From: Marivivens sp. LCG002
GTDB taxonomy: Bacteria; Pseudomonadota; Alphaproteobacteria; Rhodobacterales; Rhodobacteraceae
NCBI RefSeq assembly: GCF_030264275.1
Contig: NZ_CP127165.1
Location: 1,538,001 to 1,602,000 of the forward strand
DNA length: 64,000 nucleotides
Reading direction: 5' to 3'
Part shown: positions 17,621-27,497 of the stretch, piece after piece
Layout: each line of letters starts with the position of its first letter
How positions within the stretch are numbered: the stretch's first letter is position 1
Position numbers and translations under genes: made by a program
Notes under the pieces: generated by a model
Databases searched by the model: none
What the model was told of the DNA's origin: nothing
Seen by the model: the letters and a program-made list of their open reading frames with translations, nothing else

Positions 17621-18348
17621 TAAGACCTCCGAGCACGGGTTTCGAGCGCACGAATACGGCGCAAACGGATTTCAGTGCGGGTGCGCAGGAGCACCAGCGC
17701 GATAAAAAGAAGGACAAAGCCCGCAATAGCGACAAGCGCGGGATACCAGAAGATATCGGCAACGTTCTCTTCGGCATCCATCGAAAGCGAGGCGCCTTGG
17801 TGCAGACCTTGATTCCAGAAGTTGACCGCATAGCGGCTGAGCACGGCGAACACCGACCCAACGATGCACAGAACCGAGGTAAGGTCTGCCGCCGTATCGG
17901 GATCGTCAATCGCCGCCCAAAGCGCAACATAGCCGAGATAGAAGAGGAAGAGGATCAGGAACGAGGTCAGACGCGGGTCCCATGCCCACCATGTTCCCCA
18001 CATCGGCTGGCCCCAGATTGCACCCGTGATGAGCGCGATCAGCGTCATGACGATGCCCACGGGCGCTGCAGCCTTGGCCGCCAGTGCCGAAACATGGTGA
18101 CGGCGGATTAGCCAGATGAGCGAAGCGACCAGCATCATGAACCATGCGTTGATCGCCATGAGAGCCGAGGGCACATGGATATAGAAGATTTTGACCGTCG
18201 AGCCTTGGCGGTAATCTTCGGGGGTAAAGAAGAACCCCCAGACAAGCCCCGAAACCAGACAGACCAGAGCCGCAACCGTCACCACCGGCAGGATCGGAGC
18301 TGTAAAGCTCATGAATTTCTTCGGGTTTGCGTATTCCCAGAGTGACAT
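17620..18348 (-). CDS. ccmC: Heme exporter/handling protein CcmC
   Basis: Six-helix inner-membrane protein that presents heme to CcmE. Over 242 residues it has the tryptophan-rich WWD motif WGTWWAWDPRLTS at 117-129, the heme-ligating His in FYIHVPSA (about 58), and a second periplasmic His region (GLHQGASLS). The ATG at 18348 (MSLWEYANPKKF) matches the family start; a longer frame upstream would add an Arg-rich tail unlike CcmC. Confidence 0.97.
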   Translation of the reverse strand: MSLWEYANPKKFMSFTAPILPVVTVAALVCLVSGLVWGFFFTPEDYRQGSTVKIFYIHVPSALMAINAWFMMLVASLIWLIRRHHVSALAAKAAAPVGIVMTLIALITGAIWGQPMWGTWWAWDPRLTSFLILFLFYLGYVALWAAIDDPDTAADLTSVLCIVGSVFAVLSRYAVNFWNQGLHQGASLSMDAEENVADIFWYPALVAIAGFVLLFIALVLLRTRTEIRLRRIRALETRARRS

Positions 18349-18364
18349 CAGGTTTTCCCTCTCC

Positions 18365-19021
18365 CTAGCGCAAATTGATGCGAAGCGCTGCCGCCGTTGC
18401 GAATGGCAAAAAGGCAAAGACCCCTGCCGTGATGCCCGCCACCATGACGAGCGGCGTCGTGGTTGTCAGCCCCTCTGCCCCGCGACGAACCGTCTCTGCT
18501 CCGAAGATAAGAGTAGGCACGTAAAGCGGCAGGACAAGGAGCGACATCAAAAGTCCGCCGCGACGTAATCCCACAGTCAGTGCCGCCCCGAAGGTTCCGA
18601 TCATCGACAGCGCAGGCGTGCCGAGCGCGAGCGAGATGAAGAGGAACCAATAGGCCTCTGGCTTGAGGTTCAACAGGAACCCGAGCGCAGGCGCGGCAAG
18701 CGTGAGCGGCAAACCCGTGGTGATCCAATGGGCCAAGGCTTTGACGAAGGCCGCCCCTTCGAGTGGCAGGGGCGATGTGGCGATGAGCGCCAGCGCCCCG
18801 TCCTCGTAATCCAGCGCGAAAATCCGGTCGAGCGAGAGCAGCGCCGCAAGAAGCGAGGCGACCCAAAGGATACCGGGGGCAATCCGCGACAGGATTTCCG
18901 CCTCGGGTCCAACGCCAAAGGGCACCAGAACGACGACGATCAAAAAGAACGCAAGGCCGAGACCAAACCCGCCCCCTGCCCGCACGGCAAGCCTCAGGTC
19001 GCGTAGGAGAAGCGCGATCAC
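18365..19021 (-). CDS. ccmB: Heme exporter protein B
   Basis: Membrane permease subunit of the CcmAB ABC transporter, needed to free heme-loaded CcmE. Length is 218 residues with six hydrophobic segments (for example [36 protein letters not shown]). It begins with GTG at 19021, overlapping the ccmA TGA by 4 bases (GTGA), so it is translationally coupled. The start [14 protein letters not shown] is standard for CcmB. Confidence 0.95.
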   Translation of the reverse strand: MIALLLRDLRLAVRAGGGFGLGLAFFLIVVVLVPFGVGPEAEILSRIAPGILWVASLLAALLSLDRIFALDYEDGALALIATSPLPLEGAAFVKALAHWITTGLPLTLAAPALGFLLNLKPEAYWFLFISLALGTPALSMIGTFGAALTVGLRRGGLLMSLLVLPLYVPTLIFGAETVRRGAEGLTTTTPLVMVAGITAGVFAFLPFATAAALRINLR

Positions 19022-19641
19022 AGAAACGCCTCGTCACTCGATCCGCCAGCGTCATAGGCCGCGCGGAAAGGTTCAAGGTCGATCTCGGGGGCCTCGAGCC
19101 CAAGGTCGATATGGGTCGCAATCACCGCGATACCGCCTTTGGCAAGGTGTTGATTTTTGAGAAAATCGGCAAAGAGTTTGACCGAAAAGCGGTCAAGCGA
19201 AACGGTCGGCTCGTCGAGAAACAGGATTTTGCGCCCGATGACACCAAGACGGGCCAGCCCGAGGCGGCGCTTTTGCCCTGCCGAGAGCGTGCCTGCAAAA
19301 CGGTCGCGCAGCTCCACGAGGTCGAAGGCCTCGAACACGTTGTCCTTCACCTCGGTCCCGTGAACCGAAGCCCAGAAGTCCAAATTCTCGCGCACGGTCA
19401 GTTGCGCTTTGATGCCGTCGGCGTGACTGGCATAGGCGCTTTGATCCTCGGGACAGTCGATCGTGCCGCCAAGCGGTGGCTGAAGCCCTGCAAGGGTGCG
19501 AAGCAGCGTCGTTTTCCCGATGCCGTTGGCCCCGCGCAGGACAAGCGCCTCGCCTTCTTGCAAATGGAAATTGACGCCCTGCAGGAGCGGAACGCCACCA
19601 CGGGCACAGCCAAGATCGGTCACAACGAGTTCCATGCCCAT
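19018..19641 (-). CDS. ccmA: Heme exporter ATP-binding protein
   Basis: ATPase of the cytochrome c maturation ABC complex. The 207-residue protein has Walker [11 protein letters not shown], the signature [14 protein letters not shown], Walker [13 protein letters not shown], and the His switch [12 protein letters not shown] at 19641, with a second ATG two codons later. First ccm gene of the run; it starts 32 bases after the Mth938-like gene. Confidence 0.96.
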   Translation of the reverse strand: MGMELVVTDLGCARGGVPLLQGVNFHLQEGEALVLRGANGIGKTTLLRTLAGLQPPLGGTIDCPEDQSAYASHADGIKAQLTVRENLDFWASVHGTEVKDNVFEAFDLVELRDRFAGTLSAGQKRRLGLARLGVIGRKILFLDEPTVSLDRFSVKLFADFLKNQHLAKGGIAVIATHIDLGLEAPEIDLEPFRAAYDAGGSSDEAFL

Positions 19642-19673
19642 CGGCTTAGCCTACCCCGCGCTCCGAGAAAAGA

Positions 19674-20027
19674 TCAGACGGGCAACAGCGCCAAAGCGAC
19701 GCGCCGTCCCTCGGACAAAAGAACGTTATAGGTGCGACAGGCGGCGGGCGATGCCATGCTCTCGACGCCGAGCCCCGCCGCTTCAAGAGCCTCACGGAAC
19801 GCGGAAGGCAAATGCGCGATCTCGGCGCCGGTGCCGACAAAGACCACGTCAAGGTCCGCCGCTGCCTCAATCAACGTCTGTGGGTCCTCGTATCCGCCCC
19901 AAGGCGCGACCCCTTGCGGAAGCACGGCGATTGCGCCCTCGTAAACTTTGCCGCCCAGACGGAAAAATCCCGGGCCATAGCCTTCGACGGGAACTGCGTC
20001 AGTATAGACAACTTCATTCAGTCGCAT
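19674..20027 (-). CDS. Mth938-like domain protein (DUF498)
   Basis: A 117-residue single-domain protein. Family pattern is clear: EGYGPGFFRLGGKVYEGAI, then DVVFVGTGAEIAHLPSAF, then ESMASPAACRTYNVLLSEGRRVALALLP. The Mth938 fold is small alpha/beta; relatives occur from archaea to animals (AAMDC) and the complex I assembly factor NDUFAF3. Its place between secF and ccmA suggests a role around membrane protein or respiratory-complex assembly, which is inference from position and the NDUFAF3 link. Confidence 0.9.
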   Translation of the reverse strand: MRLNEVVYTDAVPVEGYGPGFFRLGGKVYEGAIAVLPQGVAPWGGYEDPQTLIEAAADLDVVFVGTGAEIAHLPSAFREALEAAGLGVESMASPAACRTYNVLLSEGRRVALALLPV

Positions 20028-20084
20028 CTTGCACCCTTCCTCAAAAGCGAAAAGGCCCCGCCCATGGGCAAGGCCTCTGTGTCC

Positions 20085-21053
20085 TTAGGCATCAATATCC
20101 ATAAACTGATTGCCGGTCGGTTTCTTTTCCTTGGACCAGTCGCGCTTTACGCCGAGCATAAGCACAATGTTTTTCGCGACATAGATCGACGAATAGGTGC
20201 CGACCACGATGCCCCAAGTGATCGCAAAGACAAAGCCGCGGATCACATCACCGCCCAGCACCAAAAGCGCAATGAGCGCAAGAAGCGTTGTGCCCGAGGT
20301 CATCAACGTGCGGCTCAGTGTTTCGTTTGCCGACAGGTTCAGGACCTCGATGAGCGGCTTTTGCTTGAACTTGATGAGGTTCTCGCGGGCGCGGTCGAAC
20401 ACCACAACGGTATCGTTGATCGAATAGCCCACGATGGTCAGAAGCGCCGCAACGATGGCCAGATCGAACTTGATTTGGAACAGCGACCAAAGCCCGATGG
20501 TCAAGGCAACGTCATGCACAAGAGCCAGCACGGCACCGATGGCGAACTGCCATTCGAAGCGCACCCAGATATAGAGCACGATCGCAATGAGCGAACCTAT
20601 GACGGCATACACCGCAGTCTGGATCAGCTCCCCCGACACCTTGGGACCGACGCTCTCGACCGACGGAAAAGTGATCGACGGATCGACCGACTGGAGCGCG
20701 GCCTCGACATCTGCGATCAGATCGGCCGACACGCTTTCCTGTCCGTCCTGTGCCTGAATACGCACCATGGCTACATGTTGATCGTCGCGGAAGGTCGGAT
20801 CGAAAACTTCGGTGATGGTCACATCCCCAAGGCCCAAAGGCTCGATGGCGGCGCGATAGGCCGCGACATCGACCGCAGCCGTCGAATCCGTGCGGATCGT
20901 GGTGCCGCCGCGGAAATCGATCCCGAAGTTCAAACCCATCGTGATAAAGAGGATCACGGAGGCGATCACCGCAACCACAGAGGCCCCGAAGGTGGCACGC
21001 GCCACGCGGAAGAAATTGAAGTTGGTATTGTCCGGAACAAGTCTCAGGCGCAT
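20085..21053 (-). CDS. secF: Protein translocase subunit SecF
   Basis: Proton-motive-force-driven partner of SecD, completing export through SecYEG. The protein is 322 residues with six membrane segments, a periplasmic loop after GLNFGIDFRGGT, and the conserved GYSINDTVVVFDRARENL in the membrane domain. I start at the ATG at 21053 (MRLRLVPDNTNFNFF), which has GAGGT upstream within the end of secD; the frame is open to 21104, inside secD. Confidence 0.97.
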   Translation of the reverse strand: MRLRLVPDNTNFNFFRVARATFGASVVAVIASVILFITMGLNFGIDFRGGTTIRTDSTAAVDVAAYRAAIEPLGLGDVTITEVFDPTFRDDQHVAMVRIQAQDGQESVSADLIADVEAALQSVDPSITFPSVESVGPKVSGELIQTAVYAVIGSLIAIVLYIWVRFEWQFAIGAVLALVHDVALTIGLWSLFQIKFDLAIVAALLTIVGYSINDTVVVFDRARENLIKFKQKPLIEVLNLSANETLSRTLMTSGTTLLALIALLVLGGDVIRGFVFAITWGIVVGTYSSIYVAKNIVLMLGVKRDWSKEKKPTGNQFMDIDA

Positions 21054-21057
21054 CAGA

Positions 21058-22719
21058 TCAAACCTCGATGGATTTCGGACGGCGGCGTTGGAACCACCAG
21101 ACAATAAGAAGACGCGTCACAAAGATCGCGGTGAAGACGGACGTCACGATACCGAGCCCGAGCGTGGTCGCAAACCCGCGCACAGGTCCCGAACCCACAA
21201 GCCACAGGATCGCAGCCGTGATAAAGGTCGTAACGTTGGCATCCAGAATGGCCGAAAGCGCACGCTCATAGCCAAGTTCGATCGCCCGCGCGGGCCCTTT
21301 TGCCACTTTGAGTTCCTCGCGGATACGCTCGAACACCAGAACGTTGGCATCCACCGCCATACCGATGGTCAGAACGATCCCCGCAATACCCGGAAGTGTG
21401 AGCGTCGCCCCAAGCACCGAGAGAGCACCGAAAATCAGCGCCACGTTGATCATCAGCGCGATATTGGCAAAGACGCCGAAGATCCCATAGCTCAGAACCA
21501 TAAAGACAACGACGCCGCCCATCCCGACGAGCGCGGCGATCTTGCCCGCATCGACAGAATCCTGTCCCAGTTCGGGGCCGATGGTCCGCTCTTCCAGGAA
21601 GGTCAACTCGGTCGGCAGAGCGCCGGCACGCAAAAGAACCGCAAGGTTGGTCGAGCTTTCAACTGTGAAGTTGCCCGTGATAATCCCCGAGCCGCCCGCG
21701 ATATGCGCCTGAATGGTCGGCGCCGAAAGCACCTCGTCATCCAGAACGATCGCAAAGGGTGCACCGATGTTTTCGGCCGTGTAATCGCCAAAGGCGCGGG
21801 CGCCTGTCGGGTTGAACTGGAACGACACCGCAGGGCGGCCGTTCTGGTCAAAGGCAGGCTGCGCATTGGTGAGTGTCTCGCCCGTCACGACGGGGGTGCG
21901 CTCAAGGACATAGTAAACGCCCTCCTGCTCCGCATCGGGAAGGATCTCGTTGCCCGCACCCGGGTTCTCGTCGGGATTGCTCGTGCGACCCACAACGGGC
22001 TGGAACGTCAGCTGCGCTGTGGTTCCGATCCATCCCTTGAGTTCCTGTGCCGATTTCGCACCGGGCACCTGGATCAGGATACGATCCTCGCCCTGACGCT
22101 GGATGCTCGGCTCGCGCGTGCCTGCCGCGTCGATACGGCGACGGATGATCTCAAGCGATTGCAGAACCGTCCGCTCGTCGCTGGCGATCTTCTCGGCCTC
22201 GGACAGATCGATGGTGATCATATCGCCCGAGCCGCTGACCACGATATTGCTCTGGCCTGCGCCCGTCAGTGTCACCACCGGCTGGGCAAGCCCGCGCACG
22301 AGTTCAAGCGCGCGGTCCATCGCTTCAGGGTTCGAAATCTTGACCCTGAGCAGACCGTCGTCGCTCTCCTCGCGGGTCACGAAGCCGATGGTATCGCGCT
22401 CGCTCACGAGAACGTCACGCACCTGCGGCCACATGCCATCAAGCGTTGCGGCATAGACATCGGCCACCTGAACTTCCGCCAGAAGATGCGCACCGCCGCG
22501 CAAATCGAGGCCGAGGTTCACGATGGACGAAGGTAGAAACGAAGGCCACTGTCCCGCAGCCGCCTCGAGCGCGGGATCATTCGACCCCGCTTCAAGAGCA
22601 GTCACGGCGTCATTGTGCTGTTCCACACGCGAATAGAAAAGATTCGGCATGGCCAGCAACAGACCGACCACGCAGGTCAGCACAATCAGCGCCTGCTTGA
22701 ACATCGATATCTGGAGCAT
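21058..22719 (-). CDS. secD: Protein translocase subunit SecD
   Basis: RND-type translocation motor. Length is 553 residues: an N-terminal helix (ALIVLTCVVGLLLAMPNLFY), the large periplasmic P1 domain starting at NLGLDLRGGAHLL, and five C-terminal membrane helices including GMAVDANVLVFERIREEL, which holds the proton-path Asp. yajC ends 21 bases upstream and secF starts 4 bases downstream, giving the yajC-secD-secF operon. Confidence 0.98.
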   Translation of the reverse strand: MLQISMFKQALIVLTCVVGLLLAMPNLFYSRVEQHNDAVTALEAGSNDPALEAAAGQWPSFLPSSIVNLGLDLRGGAHLLAEVQVADVYAATLDGMWPQVRDVLVSERDTIGFVTREESDDGLLRVKISNPEAMDRALELVRGLAQPVVTLTGAGQSNIVVSGSGDMITIDLSEAEKIASDERTVLQSLEIIRRRIDAAGTREPSIQRQGEDRILIQVPGAKSAQELKGWIGTTAQLTFQPVVGRTSNPDENPGAGNEILPDAEQEGVYYVLERTPVVTGETLTNAQPAFDQNGRPAVSFQFNPTGARAFGDYTAENIGAPFAIVLDDEVLSAPTIQAHIAGGSGIITGNFTVESSTNLAVLLRAGALPTELTFLEERTIGPELGQDSVDAGKIAALVGMGGVVVFMVLSYGIFGVFANIALMINVALIFGALSVLGATLTLPGIAGIVLTIGMAVDANVLVFERIREELKVAKGPARAIELGYERALSAILDANVTTFITAAILWLVGSGPVRGFATTLGLGIVTSVFTAIFVTRLLIVWWFQRRRPKSIEV

Positions 22720-22740
22720 GGTCGGTCTTCTTCGCTTGGA

Positions 22741-23025
22741 TTATTCGGCTTTGGCCGGTTCGGTCTTGCTGACGACCTGCGCGATGGTGGCGCGCACAAC
22801 GCGGATCACAACGCCCGAGGCAATCTCGACTTCGATCTCGTTGTCGTCCTTGACCTTCGAGACTTTCCCGATGATCCCGCCCTGCGTGACCACCTGATCC
22901 CCGCGACGCAGAGCAGCAACCATGTTCTGGTGCTCTTTCACTTTCTTCTGCTGCGGACGGATCAAAAGAAAATACATGATCCCGAAGACGAGGATCAACG
23001 GAATGACGGATTGGATGCCCTGCAT
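22741..23025 (-). CDS. yajC: Sec translocon accessory subunit YajC
   Basis: A 94-residue protein with one N-terminal transmembrane helix (SVIPLILVFGIMYFLLI) followed by RPQQKKVKEHQ and a small beta domain (GDQVVTQGGIIGKV), the YajC pattern. It binds SecDF. First gene of the minus-strand sec-ccm run; its promoter must lie in the gap before serS. Confidence 0.97.
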   Translation of the reverse strand: MQGIQSVIPLILVFGIMYFLLIRPQQKKVKEHQNMVAALRRGDQVVTQGGIIGKVSKVKDDNEIEVEIASGVVIRVVRATIAQVVSKTEPAKAE

Positions 23026-23327
23026 TGGCTTTTACCCTTTTTATAAGTCGGAACGGAAAAGCCTGATAGACTCCCCCAAAAGTCGCGGCACGTTACTGCC
23101 CCCCTCATGGAATGGCAACCACAGCCATGCCTCAAAATAAGCAGCCATTGCGTTCCCACAAGGCCGCCTCCCGCCTTTGTGCTCCAAATATCCCGGGGGA
23201 GTCTGCGCCCCGCGCAGACGGGGGCAGAGCCCCCTGCCGCATTTCCCGCTTTTTCCCCGCTTCCCCTTCGCGCACTTGGATGGCATAAGCCCTTTTGCAA
23301 TTTCACTCCAAGCCAAGGACCGGACCC
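23026..23327. other. Divergent yajC/serS intergenic region
   Basis: 302 bases without a convincing gene. It contains a palindromic repeat element at 23175-23235 (separate entry) and must contain the two divergent promoters. Short frames here are low-complexity products of the GC-rich repeat. Confidence 0.6.
23175..23235 (+). repeat. Rhodobacterales intergenic palindromic repeat, copy 1
   Basis: CCTTTGTGCTCCAAATATCC then CGGGGGAGTCTGCGC, CGCGCAGAC and GGGGGCAGAGCCCCC. It contains two hairpins, GTCTGCGC/GCGCAGAC and GGGGGC/GCCCCC. Its sequence skeleton recurs at 28244. The order-wide distribution is from memory, not computed here. Confidence 0.75.
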
Positions 23328-24620
23328 ATGCATGATATCCGCACCATCCGCGAAAACCCCGCAGCATTCGATGCTGCCCTCGCGCGCCGTGGAGCTGCCC
23401 CCCTGTCCTCAGAGCTTCTGGCCATCGACGAAGCGCGCCGCGCCAAGATCCTCGCTGCCGAAACCGCGCAGGCCGAACAGAACAAAGCCTCCAAAGACGT
23501 GGGCGCCGCCAAAGCCTCGGGCAATGAGGCGGAATTCAAGCGTCTGCGCGCCCTCGTGGCCGACAAGAAGGCCGAAGTCGCAGCCATGACCGAAGCGGCC
23601 AAGGCCGAGAGCGCCCGTCTTGACGCGATGCTGCTTACCATTCCGAACATTCCTGCCGCGGATGCCCCCGACGGGGCGGATGAAAACGACAACGTTGAAA
23701 TCCGCAAATGGGGCACGCCGCGCGACTTCAACTTTGCGCCCAAAGAACACTACGACCTCGCCGCTGTCCAATCGGGCATGGACTTCGGCACCGCAGCCAA
23801 ACTCTCGGGGAGCCGCTTTGTGGTGCTTTCGGGCGCCGTCGCTCGCCTCCACCGCGCACTCGCCCAGTTCATGATCGACCTTCACGTCGACCAGCACGGG
23901 CTGCGCGAAGCGATCACGCCTGTTCTCGTCAAAGAGGACATGATGCTCGGCACGGGCCAGCTGCCGAAATTCGGCGAGGACAGCTATCAGACCACGAACG
24001 GCTGGTGGCTGATCCCCACCGCCGAAGTGACGCTGACCAACTTCGTCAATGGCGAGACCGTGACTGAGGACAGCCTGCCCCACCGCTATGTCGCCCATAC
24101 CCAATGCTTCCGCAGCGAAGCGGGCAGCGCGGGGCGCGACACCGCAGGCATGCTGCGCCAGCACCAGTTCGAAAAGGTCGAGATGGTCTCGATCACCCGC
24201 CCCGACCAATCGGACGCCGAACACAAGCGGATGACCGAATGCGCCCAAGCCGTGCTGGAGGCGCTCGAGCTGCCTTATCGCACCGTGGTGCTGTGCACGG
24301 GCGATATGGGCTTCGGCGCACGCCGCACCCACGACATCGAAGTCTGGCTTCCGGGGCAGAACACCTATCGCGAGATTTCTTCGGTATCGACCTGTGGCGA
24401 CTTTCAGGCGCGCCGCATGAACGCCCGCTTCAAACCCGCTGACGGGGGCAAGCCGCAATTCGTGCACACGCTGAACGGCTCGGGACTTGCGGTCGGTCGC
24501 TGCCTCATCGCTGTCTTGGAAAACGGCCAGCAAGAGGACGGCTCGGTCGTTCTCCCTGCGGCGCTCCACCCCTATCTCGGCGGCAAGACAACCATCACCG
24601 CCGAAGGCAAACTGGACTAA
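23328..24620 (+). CDS. serS: Serine--tRNA ligase
   Basis: Class II synthetase charging tRNA-Ser and tRNA-Sec. Over 430 residues: an N-terminal coiled-coil arm (residues ~30-100, Glu/Lys/Ala-rich, with [20 protein letters not shown]), motif 2 [20 protein letters not shown], and motif 3 [17 protein letters not shown]. It begins [15 protein letters not shown] at 23328, the family start; AAGGAC lies upstream. It is convergent with der and they share a bidirectional terminator. Confidence 0.98.
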   Translation: MHDIRTIRENPAAFDAALARRGAAPLSSELLAIDEARRAKILAAETAQAEQNKASKDVGAAKASGNEAEFKRLRALVADKKAEVAAMTEAAKAESARLDAMLLTIPNIPAADAPDGADENDNVEIRKWGTPRDFNFAPKEHYDLAAVQSGMDFGTAAKLSGSRFVVLSGAVARLHRALAQFMIDLHVDQHGLREAITPVLVKEDMMLGTGQLPKFGEDSYQTTNGWWLIPTAEVTLTNFVNGETVTEDSLPHRYVAHTQCFRSEAGSAGRDTAGMLRQHQFEKVEMVSITRPDQSDAEHKRMTECAQAVLEALELPYRTVVLCTGDMGFGARRTHDIEVWLPGQNTYREISSVSTCGDFQARRMNARFKPADGGKPQFVHTLNGSGLAVGRCLIAVLENGQQEDGSVVLPAALHPYLGGKTTITAEGKLD

Positions 24621-24641
24621 CTCCAGCCCAACTCACAAAGC

Positions 24642-24672
24642 AAAAGGCCCTCCGCATCGGAGGGCCTTTTTT
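24642..24672. terminator. Bidirectional terminator between serS and der
   Basis: AAAAGGCCCTCCG-CAT-CGGAGGGCCTTTT, a perfect 13-bp stem with a 3-base loop and T runs on both strands, placed between two convergent stops. Confidence 0.96.
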
Positions 24673-24673
24673 G

Positions 24674-26119
24674 TTACTTGAGGTGCTTCGACAGCTTGGA
24701 GGGCTGTTTCTTCTTGCGATCCTTGAACGGGTTCTTGTCACCCTGATCGCGCAGATAGAGACGGATCGGCGTTCCGGGCATCTCAAAGTCGGTACGCAAG
24801 CCGTTGATAAGATAGCGCTCATAGCTCTCGGGCACCTTATCGGGATGGCTCGTCATCACGACGAACTGGGGCGGACGCGTCTTGACTTGGGTCATATACC
24901 GCATCTTGATCCGCTTGCCCTGCGGCGCGGGTGGCGGGTGCTGTTCCAGCATCCCCGTGAGCCAGCGGTTGAGCTGCGAGGTCGAGACGCGGCGGTTCCA
25001 CGTCAAATGCGCCCGCATGATCGCGGCATGAAGACGATCAAGCCCTTTGCCCGTCTTGGCCGACACGGTGACAAGCGGCGCACCGCGCAGCTGCGGAAGC
25101 AGTCGTTCAAAGGCTTCGCGCAATTCGTTGAGCTTTTCCTGCTTGTTCTCTTCGGCGTCCCATTTGTTCGCCGCAACCACCACGGCGCGACCTTCGCGCT
25201 CGGCAAGGTCGGCAATCCGAAGGTCCTGCTGTTCAAAGGGAATTTCCACATCGAGAAGAACCACAACGACTTCGGCGAATTTCACCGCGCGTAGACCGTC
25301 CGAAACGGACAGCTTTTCAAGCTTGTCCTGAACCTTGGCCTTTTTGCGCATCCCCGCCGTGTCGAAAATCCGCATCGGAATATCGTCCCAGACGGTCTTG
25401 ACCGAAATCGCGTCACGGGTGATCCCTGCTTCGGGTCCCGTCAAAAGACGCTCTTCGCCGATGATCTTGTTGATCAGGGTCGATTTGCCCGCATTCGGAC
25501 GCCCGACGACCGCGATCTGGAGCGGTTTGTCAAAGCTGGGAAGCTGGTATTCTTCGGCCTCGTCGTCCTCTTCACCGACCTCGACGTCCATGATCGGCGC
25601 ATCTTGTTCAGCGCGTTCCGCAAAGCCTTCGGCAATAGGTTGCAGCACTTCCAGAAGATCGACCATCCCCTCGCCGTGCTCGGCCGAGATTTGCAAAGGC
25701 TCGCCCAGACCCAGCGAATAGGCCTCGTAGAACCCTGCTTCGCCCGCGCGCCCCTCGGCCTTGTTGGCGGCGAGGATCACATTGGCGTTCTTCTTGCGAA
25801 GGATATCGGCAAATACCTGATCCGAGGGCGTCACCCCTGCCCGTGCGTCGATGAGAAACAGACACACATCGGCCATTTCTACGGCACGTTCGGTCAGGCG
25901 GCGCATGCGCCCCTGAAGACTGTCGTCGGTCGCTTCTTCGAGACCCGCCGAGTCGATCACCGTAAAGCGGAGCGGTCCCAGACGGGCATCACCTTCGCGC
26001 AGGTCACGGGTCACGCCGGGTTGGTCATCCACCAGCGCAAGCTTTTTTCCGACAAGTCGGTTAAAGAGCGTCGATTTCCCCACATTGGGGCGCCCGACGA
26101 TAGCAAGAGTAAAGGTCAT
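24674..26119 (-). CDS. der: Ribosome biogenesis GTPase Der (EngA)
   Basis: Essential double GTPase for 50S assembly. Over 481 residues there are two G domains, G1 motifs GRPNVGKST at 9-17 and GRPNAGKST at 206-214, with DSAGLEE and DTAGMRKK switch motifs and NKWDAEEN as a G4, then a KH-like C-terminal domain and a Lys-rich end ([17 protein letters not shown]). It starts 45 bases after bamB, the common bamB-der arrangement. Confidence 0.98.
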   Translation of the reverse strand: MTFTLAIVGRPNVGKSTLFNRLVGKKLALVDDQPGVTRDLREGDARLGPLRFTVIDSAGLEEATDDSLQGRMRRLTERAVEMADVCLFLIDARAGVTPSDQVFADILRKKNANVILAANKAEGRAGEAGFYEAYSLGLGEPLQISAEHGEGMVDLLEVLQPIAEGFAERAEQDAPIMDVEVGEEDDEAEEYQLPSFDKPLQIAVVGRPNAGKSTLINKIIGEERLLTGPEAGITRDAISVKTVWDDIPMRIFDTAGMRKKAKVQDKLEKLSVSDGLRAVKFAEVVVVLLDVEIPFEQQDLRIADLAEREGRAVVVAANKWDAEENKQEKLNELREAFERLLPQLRGAPLVTVSAKTGKGLDRLHAAIMRAHLTWNRRVSTSQLNRWLTGMLEQHPPPAPQGKRIKMRYMTQVKTRPPQFVVMTSHPDKVPESYERYLINGLRTDFEMPGTPIRLYLRDQGDKNPFKDRKKKQPSKLSKHLK

Positions 26120-26164
26120 TCCGAGCCCTTTCAGATCAGATCGGGGCGATACACCATCTTTGCG

Positions 26165-27481
26165 TCAACGGAAAGCCAGCAATTGACCCGTCTTCGAAAC
26201 GACGTAGAGGACGCCCCCTGCCACGATCGGCTCGCTCGCCGCGCCGCCGGGAAGTTCGACCTGTCCGACAAGAGCGCCCGAGACGGGCTCGAATTGCCGC
26301 AAGGCGCCGTCCGAAGAGGCAACGATTAGTCGCCCCCCCGCCAGAACAGGACCATAGCTCGCATGGCGCGTGTTCGGGAGCCCGAAGCGCGGCTCGATAA
26401 AGCCGGGAAGCGCCTGACGCCAGATCACCTCGCCGTTCGCGGCATCCATCCGCACAAGCTGGTTGAGGTCATTGACGAAAAAGAGCGATCCGCCCGCATA
26501 CCAAAGCGCACTCTCCGCGCCCTCGCGCGCGGTCCAAAGACGCTCGCCCGTGGCAAGCGCCAAAGCCGCAACGCGGCCCGAGACGTTCCCGACATAAAGC
26601 GTGTCACCGTTCACAACGGGTCCACCCGGAATATCCGAAATCCGCGAAGCCGCCGCGTTGCCAAGGCGTGCGCCCGCAATCACCGAAGACCAGCGCTGAA
26701 GCCCGCCCGACTTGAAGGCCGCGATCAGATCGCCGGACGGCATCGGGAAAATCGCAAGACCGTCCGCGATGGCGACAGCCGAGCCCGAGGCGGAATTGAG
26801 CGCAGGGGGCGTGCCGATCACGTTCCAGCGCACGCGGCCCGTCTCGGCCTCGATGGCCCAGCCGCGGCCGTCTCCGCCCACCACATAAAGAAGATTGCCG
26901 TCCACTGTCGGCGCCGCGCTTGCGGGTGCCCCAAGGTCTTGGGTCCAAATCTCGGCGCCCGTGTTGCGATCAAGCGCCACAAGCGCGCCATAAGGCGTCG
27001 CCACGTAAACCTTGCCGCCCGAGGCCGCAAGCAATCCGCCCGAAGCGGAATTCAGATCGTCGCCGTTGCGCGGCCCGACCGTTTTGGCCCAGAGCACTTC
27101 GCCTGCGGTCGTCATGGCGGTAACACGCGCACGCGCATCCATCGCCACAACCACCCCGCCCGAAACAACGGGGGATGCGGTGATCCGCGCGCGCCGGCTT
27201 TCGCCCTCGCCCAGATCGACGGCAAAGGCCAGTTGCGGCGCAGCGCTCAGCGCCACTTGACCAAGGTTATGCGTCGCAATCCCGCCGATGGTTTCCCAAT
27301 CGGCATTGGCCCGCGCCTTGGGAAGCGCGATCTTGCGCTCGGAATTCACTTGCGCCTCTTCGGCGCCCGCCATCCCGTCCCGATAATCGAGCCGTTCGCC
27401 CGGAAGAATAAGATCGGGCTCGCTACACGCGACCAGAAACGCAAGCGCTGCAGTGCCGGCAAAGAGTCTCTTAACGCTCAC
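26165..27481 (-). CDS. bamB: Outer-membrane assembly lipoprotein BamB-like (PQQ-type beta-propeller)
   Basis: Scaffolds the BAM machine that inserts outer-membrane proteins. The GTG at 27481 has GGAGGG upstream and yields VSVKRLFAGTAALAFLVACS, a lipoprotein signal with lipobox LVAC (Cys19). The remaining ~420 residues form repeated PQQ/WD-like blades (RVTAMTTAGEVLWAKTVGP, VALDRNTGAEIWTQDLGAP, VRMDAANGEVIWRQALPG). The frame is open to 27532 but the signal sequence fixes the start. Gene order with the YfgM-like gene and der matches other proteobacteria. Confidence 0.93.
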   Translation of the reverse strand: MSVKRLFAGTAALAFLVACSEPDLILPGERLDYRDGMAGAEEAQVNSERKIALPKARANADWETIGGIATHNLGQVALSAAPQLAFAVDLGEGESRRARITASPVVSGGVVVAMDARARVTAMTTAGEVLWAKTVGPRNGDDLNSASGGLLAASGGKVYVATPYGALVALDRNTGAEIWTQDLGAPASAAPTVDGNLLYVVGGDGRGWAIEAETGRVRWNVIGTPPALNSASGSAVAIADGLAIFPMPSGDLIAAFKSGGLQRWSSVIAGARLGNAAASRISDIPGGPVVNGDTLYVGNVSGRVAALALATGERLWTAREGAESALWYAGGSLFFVNDLNQLVRMDAANGEVIWRQALPGFIEPRFGLPNTRHASYGPVLAGGRLIVASSDGALRQFEPVSGALVGQVELPGGAASEPIVAGGVLYVVSKTGQLLAFR

Positions 27482-27497
27482 GTGTGGTCCCTCCGGA

